From the NCBI GenBank assembly GCA_963761655.1, contig CAVXHI010000002.1, positions 248,001 through 312,000 of the forward strand: 64,000 nt of DNA, written 5' to 3'. The position numbers and the translations under genes are program-made. Source of the DNA: RYN-122 sp963761655. Its GTDB lineage: Bacteria > Actinomycetota > Actinomycetes > Mycobacteriales > SCTD01. Each line of letters begins with the position of its first letter. Position 1 is the first letter of the stretch. Below are positions 8,008 to 17,245 of the stretch, piece by piece. Below the pieces are notes generated by a model. That model saw nothing but the letters and a program-made list of their open reading frames with translations, was not told the DNA's origin and did not search any database.

Positions 8008-9078
8008 CTACAGCTGGACGACGTGCCCGGTCCGCGGGGCGCTGCGGCCGGCGGCCACCTCCTGCCACACCCGCTCCAGCCCCTCCGGCCCGGTCGCGAC
8101 CTGCACGTCGGTGTGCTGCTCGGCCACCGGGGCGAACCTGCGCCAGGCGGACCCGAAGCGCGCGTCGAGCCCGTCCCGGCCCCAGTCGGCGGAGCGCTTG
8201 CGCATCTGCTCAGGGGCGAAGAAGACCTGCGGGCGGACGCCGCCGAGCGTGCCCGCAGGCGTGCTGTCCTGGTGCGTGACCCCGACGACGACGTCGCGCA
8301 GCAGGGCCGCGCCCAGGTGCGCGTGCAGGTCGTGCCGGAGGGAGGTGCTGCCGGCGAGGTCGAGGTACACGGTCGGCGTCGCGGGGTCGAGCTCCGTGAC
8401 CGCCTCGTAGGCCAGGACCCGGTCGTAGAGGCCGAGCCCCTCGACGAACCCGGTGTTGCCGGCGGAGGTGAGGCCGACGACCTCGACGCCGTGCTCGCGC
8501 AGCAGGGAGGCCGTGCCGTAGGCGGTCTTGCTCGACGCCGAGGACAGCACGACCCTGCGGGCGCCCTGCAGCCCGCCGTCGCCGAGCGCGTCGGCGCACA
8601 TGAACGAGGTGAAGAACAGCGGCCGGAACAGCACCTGCAGGTCCTCGCGGTCCGGCTCGTAGGCGCTGTCGCCCGTCGTGAGCGCGTAGGCGTTGTACGG
8701 CGACGGGAGCTCCGCGCGGTGCGGGGAGGCGTCGCGGAAGCCCTTCGCGTCGGGCCGGGTGGGGCGCACGCGCAGGTGCGAGGCGGGCGGCAGGTAGCCG
8801 TACACGCGCTGGCCGGGCTCGACGCCCGGCGCCCGGCTGGCCACGACCTCGGCGAAGCCCCACAGCGGGACGAGCCCCTGGCCGTCAGCGGGCGCGGGGA
8901 AGAACTCCCAGTAGCGGAAGGCGTCGCCGAGCACCGCGTAGGTGACGTTGTTCGCCGTCACCCCGACCCGGTCGGTCCGCAGGACGGCCTCGCCCTCGTC
9001 CGGGACGGGCACGTCGCCCTCCACGAGGGAGGTGCGCAGCAGGTCGGTGCGGTCGACGGCGAGCGTCCAGGAGGCCAT
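8008..9078 (-). CDS. DUF2855 family protein
   Basis: 356 residues, related to medium-chain dehydrogenases but without an obvious zinc-site motif. Family-typical segments include TANNVTYAVLGDAFRYWEFF and the Rossmann-like stretch ARRVVLSSASSKTAYGTASL. The substrate and reaction are unknown. ATG 9078 (MASWTLAVDR) is chosen; the open frame reaches 9177 but the extra 33 residues are Arg-rich and not family-like. It converges on pnp and is probably transcribed alone or as the last gene after the ABC exporter. Confidence 0.8.
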   Translation of the reverse strand: MASWTLAVDRTDLLRTSLVEGDVPVPDEGEAVLRTDRVGVTANNVTYAVLGDAFRYWEFFPAPADGQGLVPLWGFAEVVASRAPGVEPGQRVYGYLPPASHLRVRPTRPDAKGFRDASPHRAELPSPYNAYALTTGDSAYEPDREDLQVLFRPLFFTSFMCADALGDGGLQGARRVVLSSASSKTAYGTASLLREHGVEVVGLTSAGNTGFVEGLGLYDRVLAYEAVTELDPATPTVYLDLAGSTSLRHDLHAHLGAALLRDVVVGVTHQDSTPAGTLGGVRPQVFFAPEQMRKRSADWGRDGLDARFGSAWRRFAPVAEQHTDVQVATGPEGLERVWQEVAAGRSAPRTGHVVQL

Positions 9079-9113
9079 GGCGCACCGTAGGTCGTCCGGA
9101 GCCGTCCCGACGG

Positions 9114-9971
9114 TCAGGCGGTGACGTCCGCCGTCGTGAAGCGGCTCCACGCGAGCGCGCCCGCGACGACGACCCACCCGACCTGCACGAGCAGCCCCGA
9201 CCCGAGCAGCCCGACGTCGACCGACCCTCGGAGCAGCTCCCCGAAGTCGAGCCAGTGGTGCGTGAACAGGTAGGGGTGGACCACCCGGAGCTGCGGCAGG
9301 GCGTCCAGCACGCTCGAGGTGACGGCGACGACGATGGTCGCGGCCATGGCTCCCACGGGGACCTCGGTCAGGGTCGACAGGAACAGCCCCACGGTGATGA
9401 GCCCGGTCAGCGAGAGCGTGACGTAGGCGGCCACCGCGAGGGTCCGCAGCAGACCGCTGCCGAGCGAGACGGTGTCCCCGGACAGCAGCACGACGTCACC
9501 GAGGCCGAAGAACGCGGCTCCGACGAGCAGCCCGACGAGGCAGACGGTGAGGACGGCGGCCGCGGAGAACACGAGGGCGCCGAGCGCCTTGACGACCAGC
9601 AGGCGGGGGCGGCTGACCGGCACGGTGAGCAGGTAGCGGAGCGTCCCGGCGCTGGCCTCCCCGGCGACGGCGTCCCCGCTGACGATCCCGACCACGAGCG
9701 GGAGGAACAGCGGCAGGCAGACCACGAGGGCGGTGAAGGCGAGGAACAGCCCGTTGCTGCTGACCTGGCTGAGGAACGGGGGTCCCTCACCGGCGTCGGG
9801 GCCGTCCGACAGCTTGACCGCGAGGCCGACGACGAGGGGGACGACCCCGAGGGCGAGCAGCAGGACCTGGTTCCGGCGCCGGCCGAAGACCAGGCGCAGC
9901 TCGCTGCGGAAGAAGCGGACGGCGGCGCCCCGCTGCGGGCGGGCGAGGACGGGCGGCTCAGCGAGCGACAT
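9114..9971 (-). CDS. ABC-2 type transporter permease
   Basis: 285 residues with about six hydrophobic helices (for example NQVLLLALGVVPLVVGLAV near 35 and FLAFTALVVCLPLFLPLVVG near 77). The motif VAGEASAGTLRYLLTVPVSR in the second loop is typical of ABC-2 permeases. It overlaps the ATPase gene by 14 bases and would form an export complex with it. The exported substrate cannot be read from sequence. Confidence 0.88.
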   Translation of the reverse strand: MSLAEPPVLARPQRGAAVRFFRSELRLVFGRRRNQVLLLALGVVPLVVGLAVKLSDGPDAGEGPPFLSQVSSNGLFLAFTALVVCLPLFLPLVVGIVSGDAVAGEASAGTLRYLLTVPVSRPRLLVVKALGALVFSAAAVLTVCLVGLLVGAAFFGLGDVVLLSGDTVSLGSGLLRTLAVAAYVTLSLTGLITVGLFLSTLTEVPVGAMAATIVVAVTSSVLDALPQLRVVHPYLFTHHWLDFGELLRGSVDVGLLGSGLLVQVGWVVVAGALAWSRFTTADVTA

Positions 9972-10938
9972 CGAAGCCCTCCCCGGTCAGCGACACGAAC
10001 AGGTCCTCCAGCGACGGCCGGGCCACCCCGAGGCCGCGCACGGGCACCCCTGCCCCGACCAGCGCCGAGGTGACGTCCTCGGGCAGGACGTCGCCGAGCT
10101 CGGCCGAGACCGCGTCGGCGGCAGGGCGGACGGCGCCGAGCCCCAGGCCGTGCAGGACCCGGACGGCGCCCGGGACGGCGTCGGGGCGGGTGGAGACGGT
10201 GACGGTGGCGACGCCCTGCCCGGCGACCTCGGCCAGCGGGCCCTGCCGGAGCAGGCGTCCCCGGCTCATGATCCCCACGTGGCTGCACACCTGCTCGATC
10301 TCGGCCAGCAGGTGCGAGCTGACGACGACGGTGGTGCCGTCGGACGCGAGCTCGCGCACGAGGGTCCGGACCTCGCGGGTGCCCTGGGGGTCGAGCCCGT
10401 TGGTGGGCTCGTCGAGCACCAGCAGGTCGCGCGGCTGCAGCAGGGCGTTGGCGAGGCCGAGGCGCTGCTTCATCCCGAGCGAGTACTGGCGGAACCTCTT
10501 GTCGGCCGCCGCCGAGAGGCCGACCCGCTCGAGGGCGGCGTCGGCGCGGGCCCTCGCGGTCCGCGGGTCGGCGGTGCGGTCGGCGGCGTCGAGGCGGGCC
10601 AGGTTCGCCCGGCCGGACAGGTACGGGTGGAAGGCCGGCCCCTCGACCAGGGCGCCGACCCGGGGGAGCACGGACTGGACGCCGTCGGGGAGGCGGGACC
10701 CCAGCACCGAGACCGTGCCCGACGTCGGGGCCACCAGGCCGAGCAGCATGCGGATGGTGGTGGTCTTGCCGGACCCGTTCGGGCCGAGGAACCCGAACAC
10801 CGCGCCGCGCGGCACCTGCAGGCCGACGCCGTCGACGGCGACCTGACCGGTGCGGAAGCGCTTGGTCAGCCCGACCGTCTCGACGGCCAGCCCCTCGGCG
10901 GACTGCAGGGGGGCGTCGGCCAGGACAGCGCTGGTCAC
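9958..10938 (-). CDS. ABC transporter ATP-binding protein
   Basis: 326 residues. Walker A is GPNGSGKTT (near residue 54), the signature is YSLGMKQRLGLA (near 149) and Walker B is LLVLDEPTNGLDP (near 170), followed by the H-loop SSHLL. The C-terminal ~90 residues are the extra domain seen in DrrA/CcmA-like exporters. It overlaps the LolA-like gene upstream by 4 bases and the permease downstream, so the three are one operon. Confidence 0.92.
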   Translation of the reverse strand: MTSAVLADAPLQSAEGLAVETVGLTKRFRTGQVAVDGVGLQVPRGAVFGFLGPNGSGKTTTIRMLLGLVAPTSGTVSVLGSRLPDGVQSVLPRVGALVEGPAFHPYLSGRANLARLDAADRTADPRTARARADAALERVGLSAAADKRFRQYSLGMKQRLGLANALLQPRDLLVLDEPTNGLDPQGTREVRTLVRELASDGTTVVVSSHLLAEIEQVCSHVGIMSRGRLLRQGPLAEVAGQGVATVTVSTRPDAVPGAVRVLHGLGLGAVRPAADAVSAELGDVLPEDVTSALVGAGVPVRGLGVARPSLEDLFVSLTGEGFDVAR

Positions 10939-11981
10939 TCTGCTGCGGCGCGCAGGGCGGCCGGGGTGACGGCGCCGACGAGCAGGCGGCCGTCGTCGGT
11001 CAGCAGCGCCGAGACGAGGGCGGTGGTGAGCAGCCGGCCCTCCGGGACGCGGCGGGTCAGCTGCGCGACCTGCTGCTGCTGCGCGGCGGTCAGGTCGGTG
11101 CCGGACAGGACGGCGATCCGCGACCAGCCGGTCCCGACGACGGTGGGGGCGGCGCCCTCCGCGCGGGGAGCCGGCGACGAGGGGCGTGCACCGGGAGCAG
11201 CCTTCTCGACCACCTTCGTGCCGGGCGGCGCGGTGAAGGCGAAGACCGAGGCGGCGGGCCGGGTGAACGTCACGTCGGTGAAGCCGACCTCCAGCGCGGG
11301 CGTCGAGGAGGAGCGGCTGAAGACCTGCACGCGCAACGGGGCGGACGTCGCGGCGTCGACCGCGATGCGCACGCTGCCGACGAGGGTGGTGGCGTCGCGG
11401 GGCGTGAGGACCAGCTGGCGGGCGTTGCGGCCGGCGACCCGCAGGGCCGACTGCGTGGTGACCGCGGTGGTCGGGTCGAGCGCGGCGAGGGCGGCGTCGG
11501 CAGCCTCGGCGGGGGTCTTCGGCACCTCGGTCGGGGCCGCGGTCTCGCGGTCGGGCGAGGCGGGCAGCGTGTGGTGGACCGCCTCCTGCTTGCTGCTGCT
11601 GTAGGTCCAGACGTCGCGGCCGGAGTGCACGACGTCGTACTCGGCGAGCTGACCGAGCAGGGCCACGCGCTGGCGGTCCGCGCCGTCGGCCCAGACGCGC
11701 AGCGTGTGGCTCCCGGTGGCGAGCGACGACGGGCCGGTGCCGCCGCTCGCGCCGGGCAGCTCGGGCAGACCGAGGCGGCTGGTCTGGACGACCGTGCCGG
11801 ACAGGGCGGTGGTGCGCGAGCCGCCGAGGTCGGCGAGCAGCTGCGCGGCGGTGCGCGGCGCGAGGTCCGACGGGCGGCTGTCGGCGGAGGCGGAGGGCAG
11901 GACGGTGACGCCGGCGACGACGGCGGCTGCGACAGCGGGGACGGCCCAGCGCAGGGAGGCCGAGGCAGGGAGGAGAGGCAT
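10935..11981 (-). CDS. Secreted LolA/RseB-like protein (DUF2092-like)
   Basis: 348 residues with an N-terminal signal peptide (AVPAVAAAVVAGVTVLPSASA). The body resembles the LolA-like fold found in actinobacterial proteins encoded with ABC exporters: repeated beta-strand segments such as HTLRVWADGADRQRVALL and RNARQLVLTPRD. The likely role is binding a hydrophobic ligand or sensing envelope state outside the membrane for the downstream exporter; this is inferred. ATG 11981 gives the clean signal peptide. It is divergent from the two-component system, 42 bases away. Confidence 0.72.
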   Translation of the reverse strand: MPLLPASASLRWAVPAVAAAVVAGVTVLPSASADSRPSDLAPRTAAQLLADLGGSRTTALSGTVVQTSRLGLPELPGASGGTGPSSLATGSHTLRVWADGADRQRVALLGQLAEYDVVHSGRDVWTYSSSKQEAVHHTLPASPDRETAAPTEVPKTPAEAADAALAALDPTTAVTTQSALRVAGRNARQLVLTPRDATTLVGSVRIAVDAATSAPLRVQVFSRSSSTPALEVGFTDVTFTRPAASVFAFTAPPGTKVVEKAAPGARPSSPAPRAEGAAPTVVGTGWSRIAVLSGTDLTAAQQQQVAQLTRRVPEGRLLTTALVSALLTDDGRLLVGAVTPAALRAAAE

Positions 11982-11982
11982 G

Positions 11983-11994
11983 GCACGAGCGTGC
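11983..11994. promoter_or_regulatory. Palindrome in the divergent promoter region
   Basis: GCACGAGCGTGC is a perfect inverted repeat (5-bp arms, 2-base spacer) between the start of the LolA-like/ABC operon and the response regulator, with a further GTGCAC overlapping its end. It could be an operator for the adjacent regulator. This is a short match and the function is inferred. Confidence 0.3.
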
Positions 11995-12023
11995 ACGAGG
12001 GCACCTGGCAGCAGACTGAGGAC

Positions 12024-12680
12024 GTGCGCCTGCTGCTGGTCGACGACGAGCCCGGGCTGACCTCCGCCCTGTCCCGGGGACTGTCCGCCGAGGGCTTCGC
12101 GGTCGACGTCGCGACCGACGGCCCGAGCGGACTGCGACAGGCGGTCCTCGAGGACTACGACGTCGTGCTGCTGGACGTCATGCTGCCCGGCCTGTCCGGC
12201 TACGACGTCGTGCGGGGGATGCGCCGGCAGGGCGTGTGGACCCCGGTGCTGATGATCAGCGCCAAGGACGGCGAGCACGACCAGGCCGACGGCCTCGACG
12301 TCGGGGCGGACGACTGGCTGACCAAGCCGTTCAGCTTCGTCGTCCTCGTGGCGCGGCTGCGGGCGCTGCTCCGCCGGGCTGCGCCGCCCCGGCCGGCGGT
12401 GCTCCAGGCGGGCGCCCTGACCCTGGACCCCGGGACCCGCGAGGTCCGGCTGGACGGTCGGCCGATCGAGCTGACCACGCGCGAGTTCGCCCTGCTGGAG
12501 TACCTCGTGCGGCGGGCGGGCCAGGTCGTGGCCAAGACCGAGCTGCGCGACCACGTGTGGGACGCCGCCGCGACGGACGGCCTCAACGTCGTCGAGGTCT
12601 ACGTCGGGTACCTGCGCAGGAAGCTCGGCGCCGAGGCGGTCGAGACCGTGCGCGGGGCCGGGTACCGGGTCCGGCAGTGA
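12024..12680 (+). CDS. OmpR/PhoB-type response regulator
   Basis: 218 residues. The receiver has LLLVDDEPG at the N-terminus, the phospho-acceptor in VVLLDVMLPGLSGYD near residue 50 and the Lys of DWLTKPFSF near 101. The C-terminal winged helix (ELTTREFALLEYLVRRAGQV, then VEVYVGYLRRKL) binds DNA. GTG 12024 gives the standard N-terminus; GTG 11991 in the same frame is possible. It overlaps the kinase gene (GTGA). The divergent ABC/LolA operon is the likeliest target. Confidence 0.92.
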   Translation: MRLLLVDDEPGLTSALSRGLSAEGFAVDVATDGPSGLRQAVLEDYDVVLLDVMLPGLSGYDVVRGMRRQGVWTPVLMISAKDGEHDQADGLDVGADDWLTKPFSFVVLVARLRALLRRAAPPRPAVLQAGALTLDPGTREVRLDGRPIELTTREFALLEYLVRRAGQVVAKTELRDHVWDAAATDGLNVVEVYVGYLRRKLGAEAVETVRGAGYRVRQ

Positions 12681-13942
12681 GCCTGCGGACCCGCCTGGCC
12701 GGGCTCGCCGCCCTGGTCGTGCTCGTCGGGCTGGCGGTCGGCTCGTTCGCGCTGGCCGCCCTGCTGGCACGCTCCCGGGTCGACGCGCTCGGGCAGCTCG
12801 CCGCCGAGCGGGCCCGCACGGTCGCCGCGCTGGCCCGGCAGGGGACGCTGCCCGACGTCCTGCCGGTGGTGGAGCCCGGGGAGGTCGTGCAGGTGCTCGA
12901 CGCCCGGGGCGGGGTCGTCGCGACGAGCGCCAGTGCCAGCCGCACGCTGCCGCTGCTGTCCCTGCCGGCGCTGGCCCGTCTGGACCACGGCGTGCTGCGG
13001 CGGTCGGCGTACGGGAGCGACCCGCTGCGGGTGGAGGCGCGGCGGTCGGTGCTGGCCGGGCAGCCGGTCACGGTCGTGGCGGCCGTCCCGCTGCGCGACG
13101 TGCTGTCGGCGTTCCGCGCGCTGCGGGTCGCCCTCGTCGTCGTCGTGCCGCTGGTCTCCCTCGGCGTGGGCGGGCTGGCGTACCTGCTGCTGGGCCGCGC
13201 GCTGCGGCCGGTGGAGGACCTCCGGCGCAGCGCCGAGGACGTCACCGCGCTCGGCGGCGGCGGGACGCTGCCGGAGCCGGCGTCGGGCGAGCTGGCCGAC
13301 CTCGCCCGCACGCTCAACCGCATGCTCGACCGGCTGCAGGCCGCGGGGGAGCGGCAGGGCACCTTCGTCGCCGACGCCGCCCACGAGCTGCGCTCCCCTC
13401 TGGCAGCCGTCCGGGCGACCGTCGAGGTGGCGCTCGAGCACCCCGGCACCTACGACGTCGCGGACCTGGCGGGGGACGTGCAGGCGCAGGTGCTCCGCCT
13501 GCAGCGGCTCGTCGACGACCTCCTGCAGCTCGCGTCCGTCGGGGCCGTCCCCCGGCGTCGGGAGCCGGTCGACCTGCGGGCCCTGGCCGAGGAGGTCAGC
13601 GGCGGCCGCGTCCGGGTCCACGGGCAGGGCGGCGCGCAGACCGACGTCGAGGCGGTGCGCCGGGTGCTGCGCAACCTGGTCGACAACGCCGTCCGGCACG
13701 CCGCCTCGCAGGTCGACGTGCACGTCGAGGACGCCCGCGTGAGCGTGCAGGACGACGGCGCCGGGGTGCCCGAGGCCGACCGCGAGCGGGTCTTCGCGCG
13801 GTTCGCCCGCCTCGACGCCGCCCGCGCCCGGGACAGCGGCGGCACCGGTCTCGGCCTCGCGATCAGCCGGGAGACCGCCCGGGCGCTCGGCGGGGACGTC
13901 CGGCTGGAGAGCGGGAGCCGCTTCGTGCTCGACCTGCCCTAG
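12677..13942 (+). CDS. Sensor histidine kinase
   Basis: 421 residues. Two membrane helices (about 8-30 and 148-175) enclose a ~115-residue sensor region outside the membrane. A HAMP-like linker follows, then the H-box AAHELRSPLAAVRATVEVAL, N-box LRNLVDNAVRHA, and G-boxes DDGAGVP and GTGLGLAISR; all catalytic motifs are present. It is the partner of the response regulator whose stop it overlaps. It converges on the RDD gene with a 4-base overlap. Confidence 0.92.
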   Translation: MSLRTRLAGLAALVVLVGLAVGSFALAALLARSRVDALGQLAAERARTVAALARQGTLPDVLPVVEPGEVVQVLDARGGVVATSASASRTLPLLSLPALARLDHGVLRRSAYGSDPLRVEARRSVLAGQPVTVVAAVPLRDVLSAFRALRVALVVVVPLVSLGVGGLAYLLLGRALRPVEDLRRSAEDVTALGGGGTLPEPASGELADLARTLNRMLDRLQAAGERQGTFVADAAHELRSPLAAVRATVEVALEHPGTYDVADLAGDVQAQVLRLQRLVDDLLQLASVGAVPRRREPVDLRALAEEVSGGRVRVHGQGGAQTDVEAVRRVLRNLVDNAVRHAASQVDVHVEDARVSVQDDGAGVPEADRERVFARFARLDAARARDSGGTGLGLAISRETARALGGDVRLESGSRFVLDLP

Positions 13943-15117
13943 CTCGTGGCGGCGGCCCGGTCGCGCTGCGTCTTGAGCAGCTGGTCGAACCGGGCGTGGT
14001 CCGCCTCCGGCTCCGGGGTGACGACGGCGATCTCGAAGACGTGGTTGCCGCTGGCGAACAGGCCGTGCTGGCGGCTGAGACCGCCGGCGGCGTCGGTGTA
14101 GGCCGTCGCGGCCGGCACGGTGCGGCTCCGGAAGGTGCCGGGCTCGTCGGTGGCCTCGACGATCCGGGCCGCACCGCGAGAGTCCTTGAACTCGTACACG
14201 AGCACGACGAGCGCGGCGCCGTCGCCGACCCACTGGTGGGCGACCGCGCGGCGGAAGCCGAGCAGGCGCAGCCCGGCCGCACCGTCGGCGGCCTCGTCGC
14301 CCGTGATGCCGGCCACGCGGATGACGCCGGCGGCGTCGAGCGTGCCGAGCATCGTGCGCGTGTCGGACTGCCTCTCGAAGTCGGCGGGGGGCGTGAGGAA
14401 GCGGCCCTCGAGGTCGGCCGAGGCGAGGCGCGTCGGCGGCGGCGGCGGGGTGGGGGTCGCGGTGGTGGCGGTCGGCGCCCGGGGCGAGGCCGCGGCCTGC
14501 CCCGCCGGGGCGGCCTGCGTCTCGGTCGGCTGGTCGCGGACGTGCGACACCCGCAGGGCCGCGCCGCTGAGGGCGACGTAGAGCAGGACGGCGACGACCG
14601 AGAGCAGGCGCAGCGGACCGGTGCCGAGCGGGGTGGGCCGGGGCGCGGACCGGGTGACCACGCTGCGCTGCATCGAGTCGGCGAACGTCTTGCCCTGCGG
14701 GTGCCACAGCGGCCGCAGGAACCCGACCAGGAACACCGTGTCGGCGAGGTGCGCCACGGGCCGCAGCACGCCCGGGAACGTCCCGATCGGCTCGCCGGTG
14801 CGGACGTCGAGCAGGCGCAGGCCGACCAGGTCCTTCCCGTAGGTCCCGCCGGTACGGCCCTGCCGGGCGTACCAGGCGACGGCGACGCCGACGCTGAGGA
14901 GCAGGCCGAGGACGGCGAGGGCCTCCCGCACGCCCTGCGGCGCGGGTGCGGTCAGCAGGGCCACGACCCCGGTCACGACCGATCCGAGCAGGGACAGCGC
15001 GAACAGGTCCAGGAAGGCGGCGCCGAAGCGGTGCCTCCAGCGCGGCTTCGCGCCTGACGGGTCGGACGGGGGAGGGGAGACGCCGAAGGGCACGGCGAAG
15101 GGGTTCGGCTGCGTCAC
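13939..15117 (-). CDS. RDD family membrane protein with C-terminal extracytoplasmic domain
   Basis: 392 residues. The RDD domain (about 20-175) contains WRHRFGAAFLDLFALSLLG and GTYGKDLVGLRLLDVRTGEP. After a further hydrophobic segment near 190, a Thr/Pro-rich linker (TATTATPTPPPPPTR) leads to a ~150-residue domain of unknown fold, predicted outside. The function of RDD proteins is poorly known. GTG 15117 gives MTQPNPFAVPFG, a usual start for such proteins. Confidence 0.78.
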   Translation of the reverse strand: MTQPNPFAVPFGVSPPPSDPSGAKPRWRHRFGAAFLDLFALSLLGSVVTGVVALLTAPAPQGVREALAVLGLLLSVGVAVAWYARQGRTGGTYGKDLVGLRLLDVRTGEPIGTFPGVLRPVAHLADTVFLVGFLRPLWHPQGKTFADSMQRSVVTRSAPRPTPLGTGPLRLLSVVAVLLYVALSGAALRVSHVRDQPTETQAAPAGQAAASPRAPTATTATPTPPPPPTRLASADLEGRFLTPPADFERQSDTRTMLGTLDAAGVIRVAGITGDEAADGAAGLRLLGFRRAVAHQWVGDGAALVVLVYEFKDSRGAARIVEATDEPGTFRSRTVPAATAYTDAAGGLSRQHGLFASGNHVFEIAVVTPEPEADHARFDQLLKTQRDRAAATS

Positions 15118-15204
15118 GAGGTCCGTCTCTGGGGTCAAGGGGGGCGTACCGCGACGAAGGTAGCGATCCGGGCGGTCGCCCGCGCCTAGTCTGGAGAGCC
15201 CGCC

Positions 15205-16521
15205 CTGGAGGTCGTCCTGCCCGCCCGCTCGCCCCTGCCGGCCCCCGCGCCCGCCCCCGCCGACGACGCCGTCCGGCGCACCGTCCTCCCGAACGGCCTG
15301 CGGGTCGTCAGCGAGCAGGTGCCCGGGTCGCGCTCGGCCGCCTTCGGCGTCTGGGTCGGCGTCGGCAGCCGCGACGAGCCGGACGACCTCGCCGGTGCCT
15401 CGCACTTCCTGGAGCACCTGCTGTTCAAGGGCACCGCCCGGCGCGGCGCGCTGGAGATCGCGGCCGGGATGGACGCCGTCGGCGGCGAGATGAACGCCTT
15501 CACCGCGAAGGAGTACACCTGCTACTACGCGCGGGTCCTCGACGCCGACCTGCCGCTCGCCGTCGACGTCGTGACCGACATGGTGACGGCGTCGCTGCTC
15601 CTGCCCGACGACGTCGAGAGCGAGCGGGGCGTGATCCTCGAGGAGATCGCCATGCACGACGACGACCCCGGCGACGTCGTGCACGACGCCTTCGCCGAGG
15701 CGCTGTTCGGCGACCACCCGCTGGGACGCCCCGTCATCGGCACCGAGGACAGCATCGAGACGCTCTCGCGGGACGCCCTCGACCGCTGGTGGCGCGGTCG
15801 GTACACCGCCCCCGACGTCGTCGTCGCGGCGGCGGGCGCCCTGGACCACGAGGCCCTGGTGGCCCTGGTGGAGGAGTCGTTCGCCGGCGCGCCGTCCGCG
15901 CCGGCCCCCCTGCGTCCGACCGGTCCGGGCGTCCCGACCGACGGCGGTGTGGTGTGCGAGCGGCGGCCCAGCGAGCAGGCGAACCTCGTCCTCGGCGTGC
16001 CCGGGCTGCGGCGCGACGACCCCCGGCGCTTCGCCCTGCAGGTGCTGTCCGCGGGGCTCGGCGGGGGCATGAGCAGCCGGCTGTTCCAGGAGGTCCGCGA
16101 GCAGCGCGGCCTCGCCTACTCGGTCTACAGCTACGCCTCCGCCCACGCCGACACCGGGCTGCTCGGCGTCTACGCCGGCTGTGCCCCGGCCAAGGCGCGG
16201 GAGGTGGTCGAGCTGTGCCGGGCCCTGCTCGACGACGTCGCCGAGAACGGCCTCACCGACGACGAGGTCTCCCGCAGCCAGGGGCAGCTGCGCGGCTCGA
16301 TGGTGCTCGGCCTCGAGGACTCCGGCAGCCGCATGAGCCGCCTGGGCAAGGCGGAGCTGGTCCACGGCGGGCAGCTCGGCGTGCAGGACGTGCTGGACCG
16401 CATCTCCGCGGTCACCCCCGACGACGTGCGGGACCTCGCGGCCGAGCTGCTCGCGCAGCCGCTGGCGCTGGGCGTCCTCGGGCCCTTCGACGAGGACGAG
16501 GCCGCATCGTGGCTGGACTGA
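15205..16521 (+). CDS. M16 family zinc peptidase (PepR/processing-peptidase-like), CTG start
   Basis: 438 residues. The inverted zinc motif HFLEH (near residue 69) with the distal Glu in ERGVILEEIAM marks an active M16A peptidase; the second M16 half follows (RPSEQANLVLGVPGL, GGGMSSRLFQEVREQRGLAY). This gene follows pnp in many actinobacteria. An in-frame stop at 15187 leaves CTG 15205 as the first credible start, with GGAGAG at 15193-15198, 6 bases before. The first GTG (15319) would remove the conserved strand VLPNGLRVVSEQ. The end overlaps dapB by 13 bases. Confidence 0.88.
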   Translation: MEVVLPARSPLPAPAPAPADDAVRRTVLPNGLRVVSEQVPGSRSAAFGVWVGVGSRDEPDDLAGASHFLEHLLFKGTARRGALEIAAGMDAVGGEMNAFTAKEYTCYYARVLDADLPLAVDVVTDMVTASLLLPDDVESERGVILEEIAMHDDDPGDVVHDAFAEALFGDHPLGRPVIGTEDSIETLSRDALDRWWRGRYTAPDVVVAAAGALDHEALVALVEESFAGAPSAPAPLRPTGPGVPTDGGVVCERRPSEQANLVLGVPGLRRDDPRRFALQVLSAGLGGGMSSRLFQEVREQRGLAYSVYSYASAHADTGLLGVYAGCAPAKAREVVELCRALLDDVAENGLTDDEVSRSQGQLRGSMVLGLEDSGSRMSRLGKAELVHGGQLGVQDVLDRISAVTPDDVRDLAAELLAQPLALGVLGPFDEDEAASWLD

Positions 16522-17243
16522 TCCGCGTGGCGGTGCTCGGCGCCGCCGGCAAGGTCGGCAGCGAGGTGGTGAAGGGCGTCGAGGCGGCCGACGACCTCGC
16601 CCTGGCGGGGGCGTTCGACGTCGGGGACGCCCTCGACCTGTCCGGCGCCGACGTCGCCGTCGACTTCACCCACCCGGACGCCGTGATGGGCAACGTCGCG
16701 GCGTGCCTGGACGCCGGCGTCCACTGCGTCGTCGGCACGACGGGCTGGACCCCGGAGCGGCTCGACGAGGTGCGGGGCCGGCTGGGCGGCACCGGTCTCG
16801 GCGTCCTCGTCGCGTCGAACTTCGGCATCGCCGCCGTGCTGATGATGCGCTTCGCGGCGCAGGCGGCCCGGTTCTTCGACTCCGTCGAGATCGTCGAGCT
16901 GCACCACCCGGGCAAGGCCGACGCGCCCTCCGGCACGGCCCGGACCACGGCCCGCATGGTGGCCGAGGCGCGTCGGGGGATGCCGGCCATGCCCGACGCG
17001 ACGTCGCAGGCGCTGCCCGGTGCACGCGGGGCGGACGTCGACGGGATCCCGGTGCACGCGGTCCGTCTGCAGGGGCTGGTGGCGCACCAGGAGGTGCTGC
17101 TCGGTGGCGAGGGCGAGAGCCTGACGCTGCGCCACGACACGTACAGCCGGTCGGCGTTCCTGCCGGGGGTCCTGCTCGGGGTGCGCCAGGTCGCGTCCCG
17201 GCCCGGGCTGACCGTCGGGCTCGAGCACCTGCTGGACCTGTAG
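16509..17243 (+). CDS. dapB: 4-hydroxy-tetrahydrodipicolinate reductase
   Basis: 244 residues. DapB reduces the DapA product with NAD(P)H in lysine and diaminopimelate synthesis. The nucleotide motif is VAVLGAAGKVG near residue 7; GTTGW is near 77 and the catalytic segment ELHHPGKADAPSGTA is near 135. GTG 16509 overlaps the M16 gene; GTG 16527 would cut the first strand short but cannot be excluded. dapA lies about 18 kb downstream, so the pathway genes are split. Confidence 0.94.
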   Translation: MAGLIRVAVLGAAGKVGSEVVKGVEAADDLALAGAFDVGDALDLSGADVAVDFTHPDAVMGNVAACLDAGVHCVVGTTGWTPERLDEVRGRLGGTGLGVLVASNFGIAAVLMMRFAAQAARFFDSVEIVELHHPGKADAPSGTARTTARMVAEARRGMPAMPDATSQALPGARGADVDGIPVHAVRLQGLVAHQEVLLGGEGESLTLRHDTYSRSAFLPGVLLGVRQVASRPGLTVGLEHLLDL

Positions 17244-17245
17244 CC

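Noticed and set aside
4931..8068. A 1045-codon open frame on the reverse strand opposite rpsO and pnp
   Set aside because: It is antisense to PNPase, has an Arg/Gly/Asp-rich composition typical of shadow frames in GC-rich DNA and no recognisable domain. The same applies to the long frames opposite the GGDEF-EAL gene (33421-36936) and ftsK (40447-43074).
9079..9177. Upstream extension of the DUF2855 protein to 9177
   Set aside because: The extra 33 residues are Arg-rich and not family-like; the ATG at 9078 gives the usual start.
15319..16521. GTG 15319 as start of the M16 peptidase
   Set aside because: It removes the conserved first strand VLPNGLRVVSEQ; the CTG at 15205 with a ribosome-binding site fits better.
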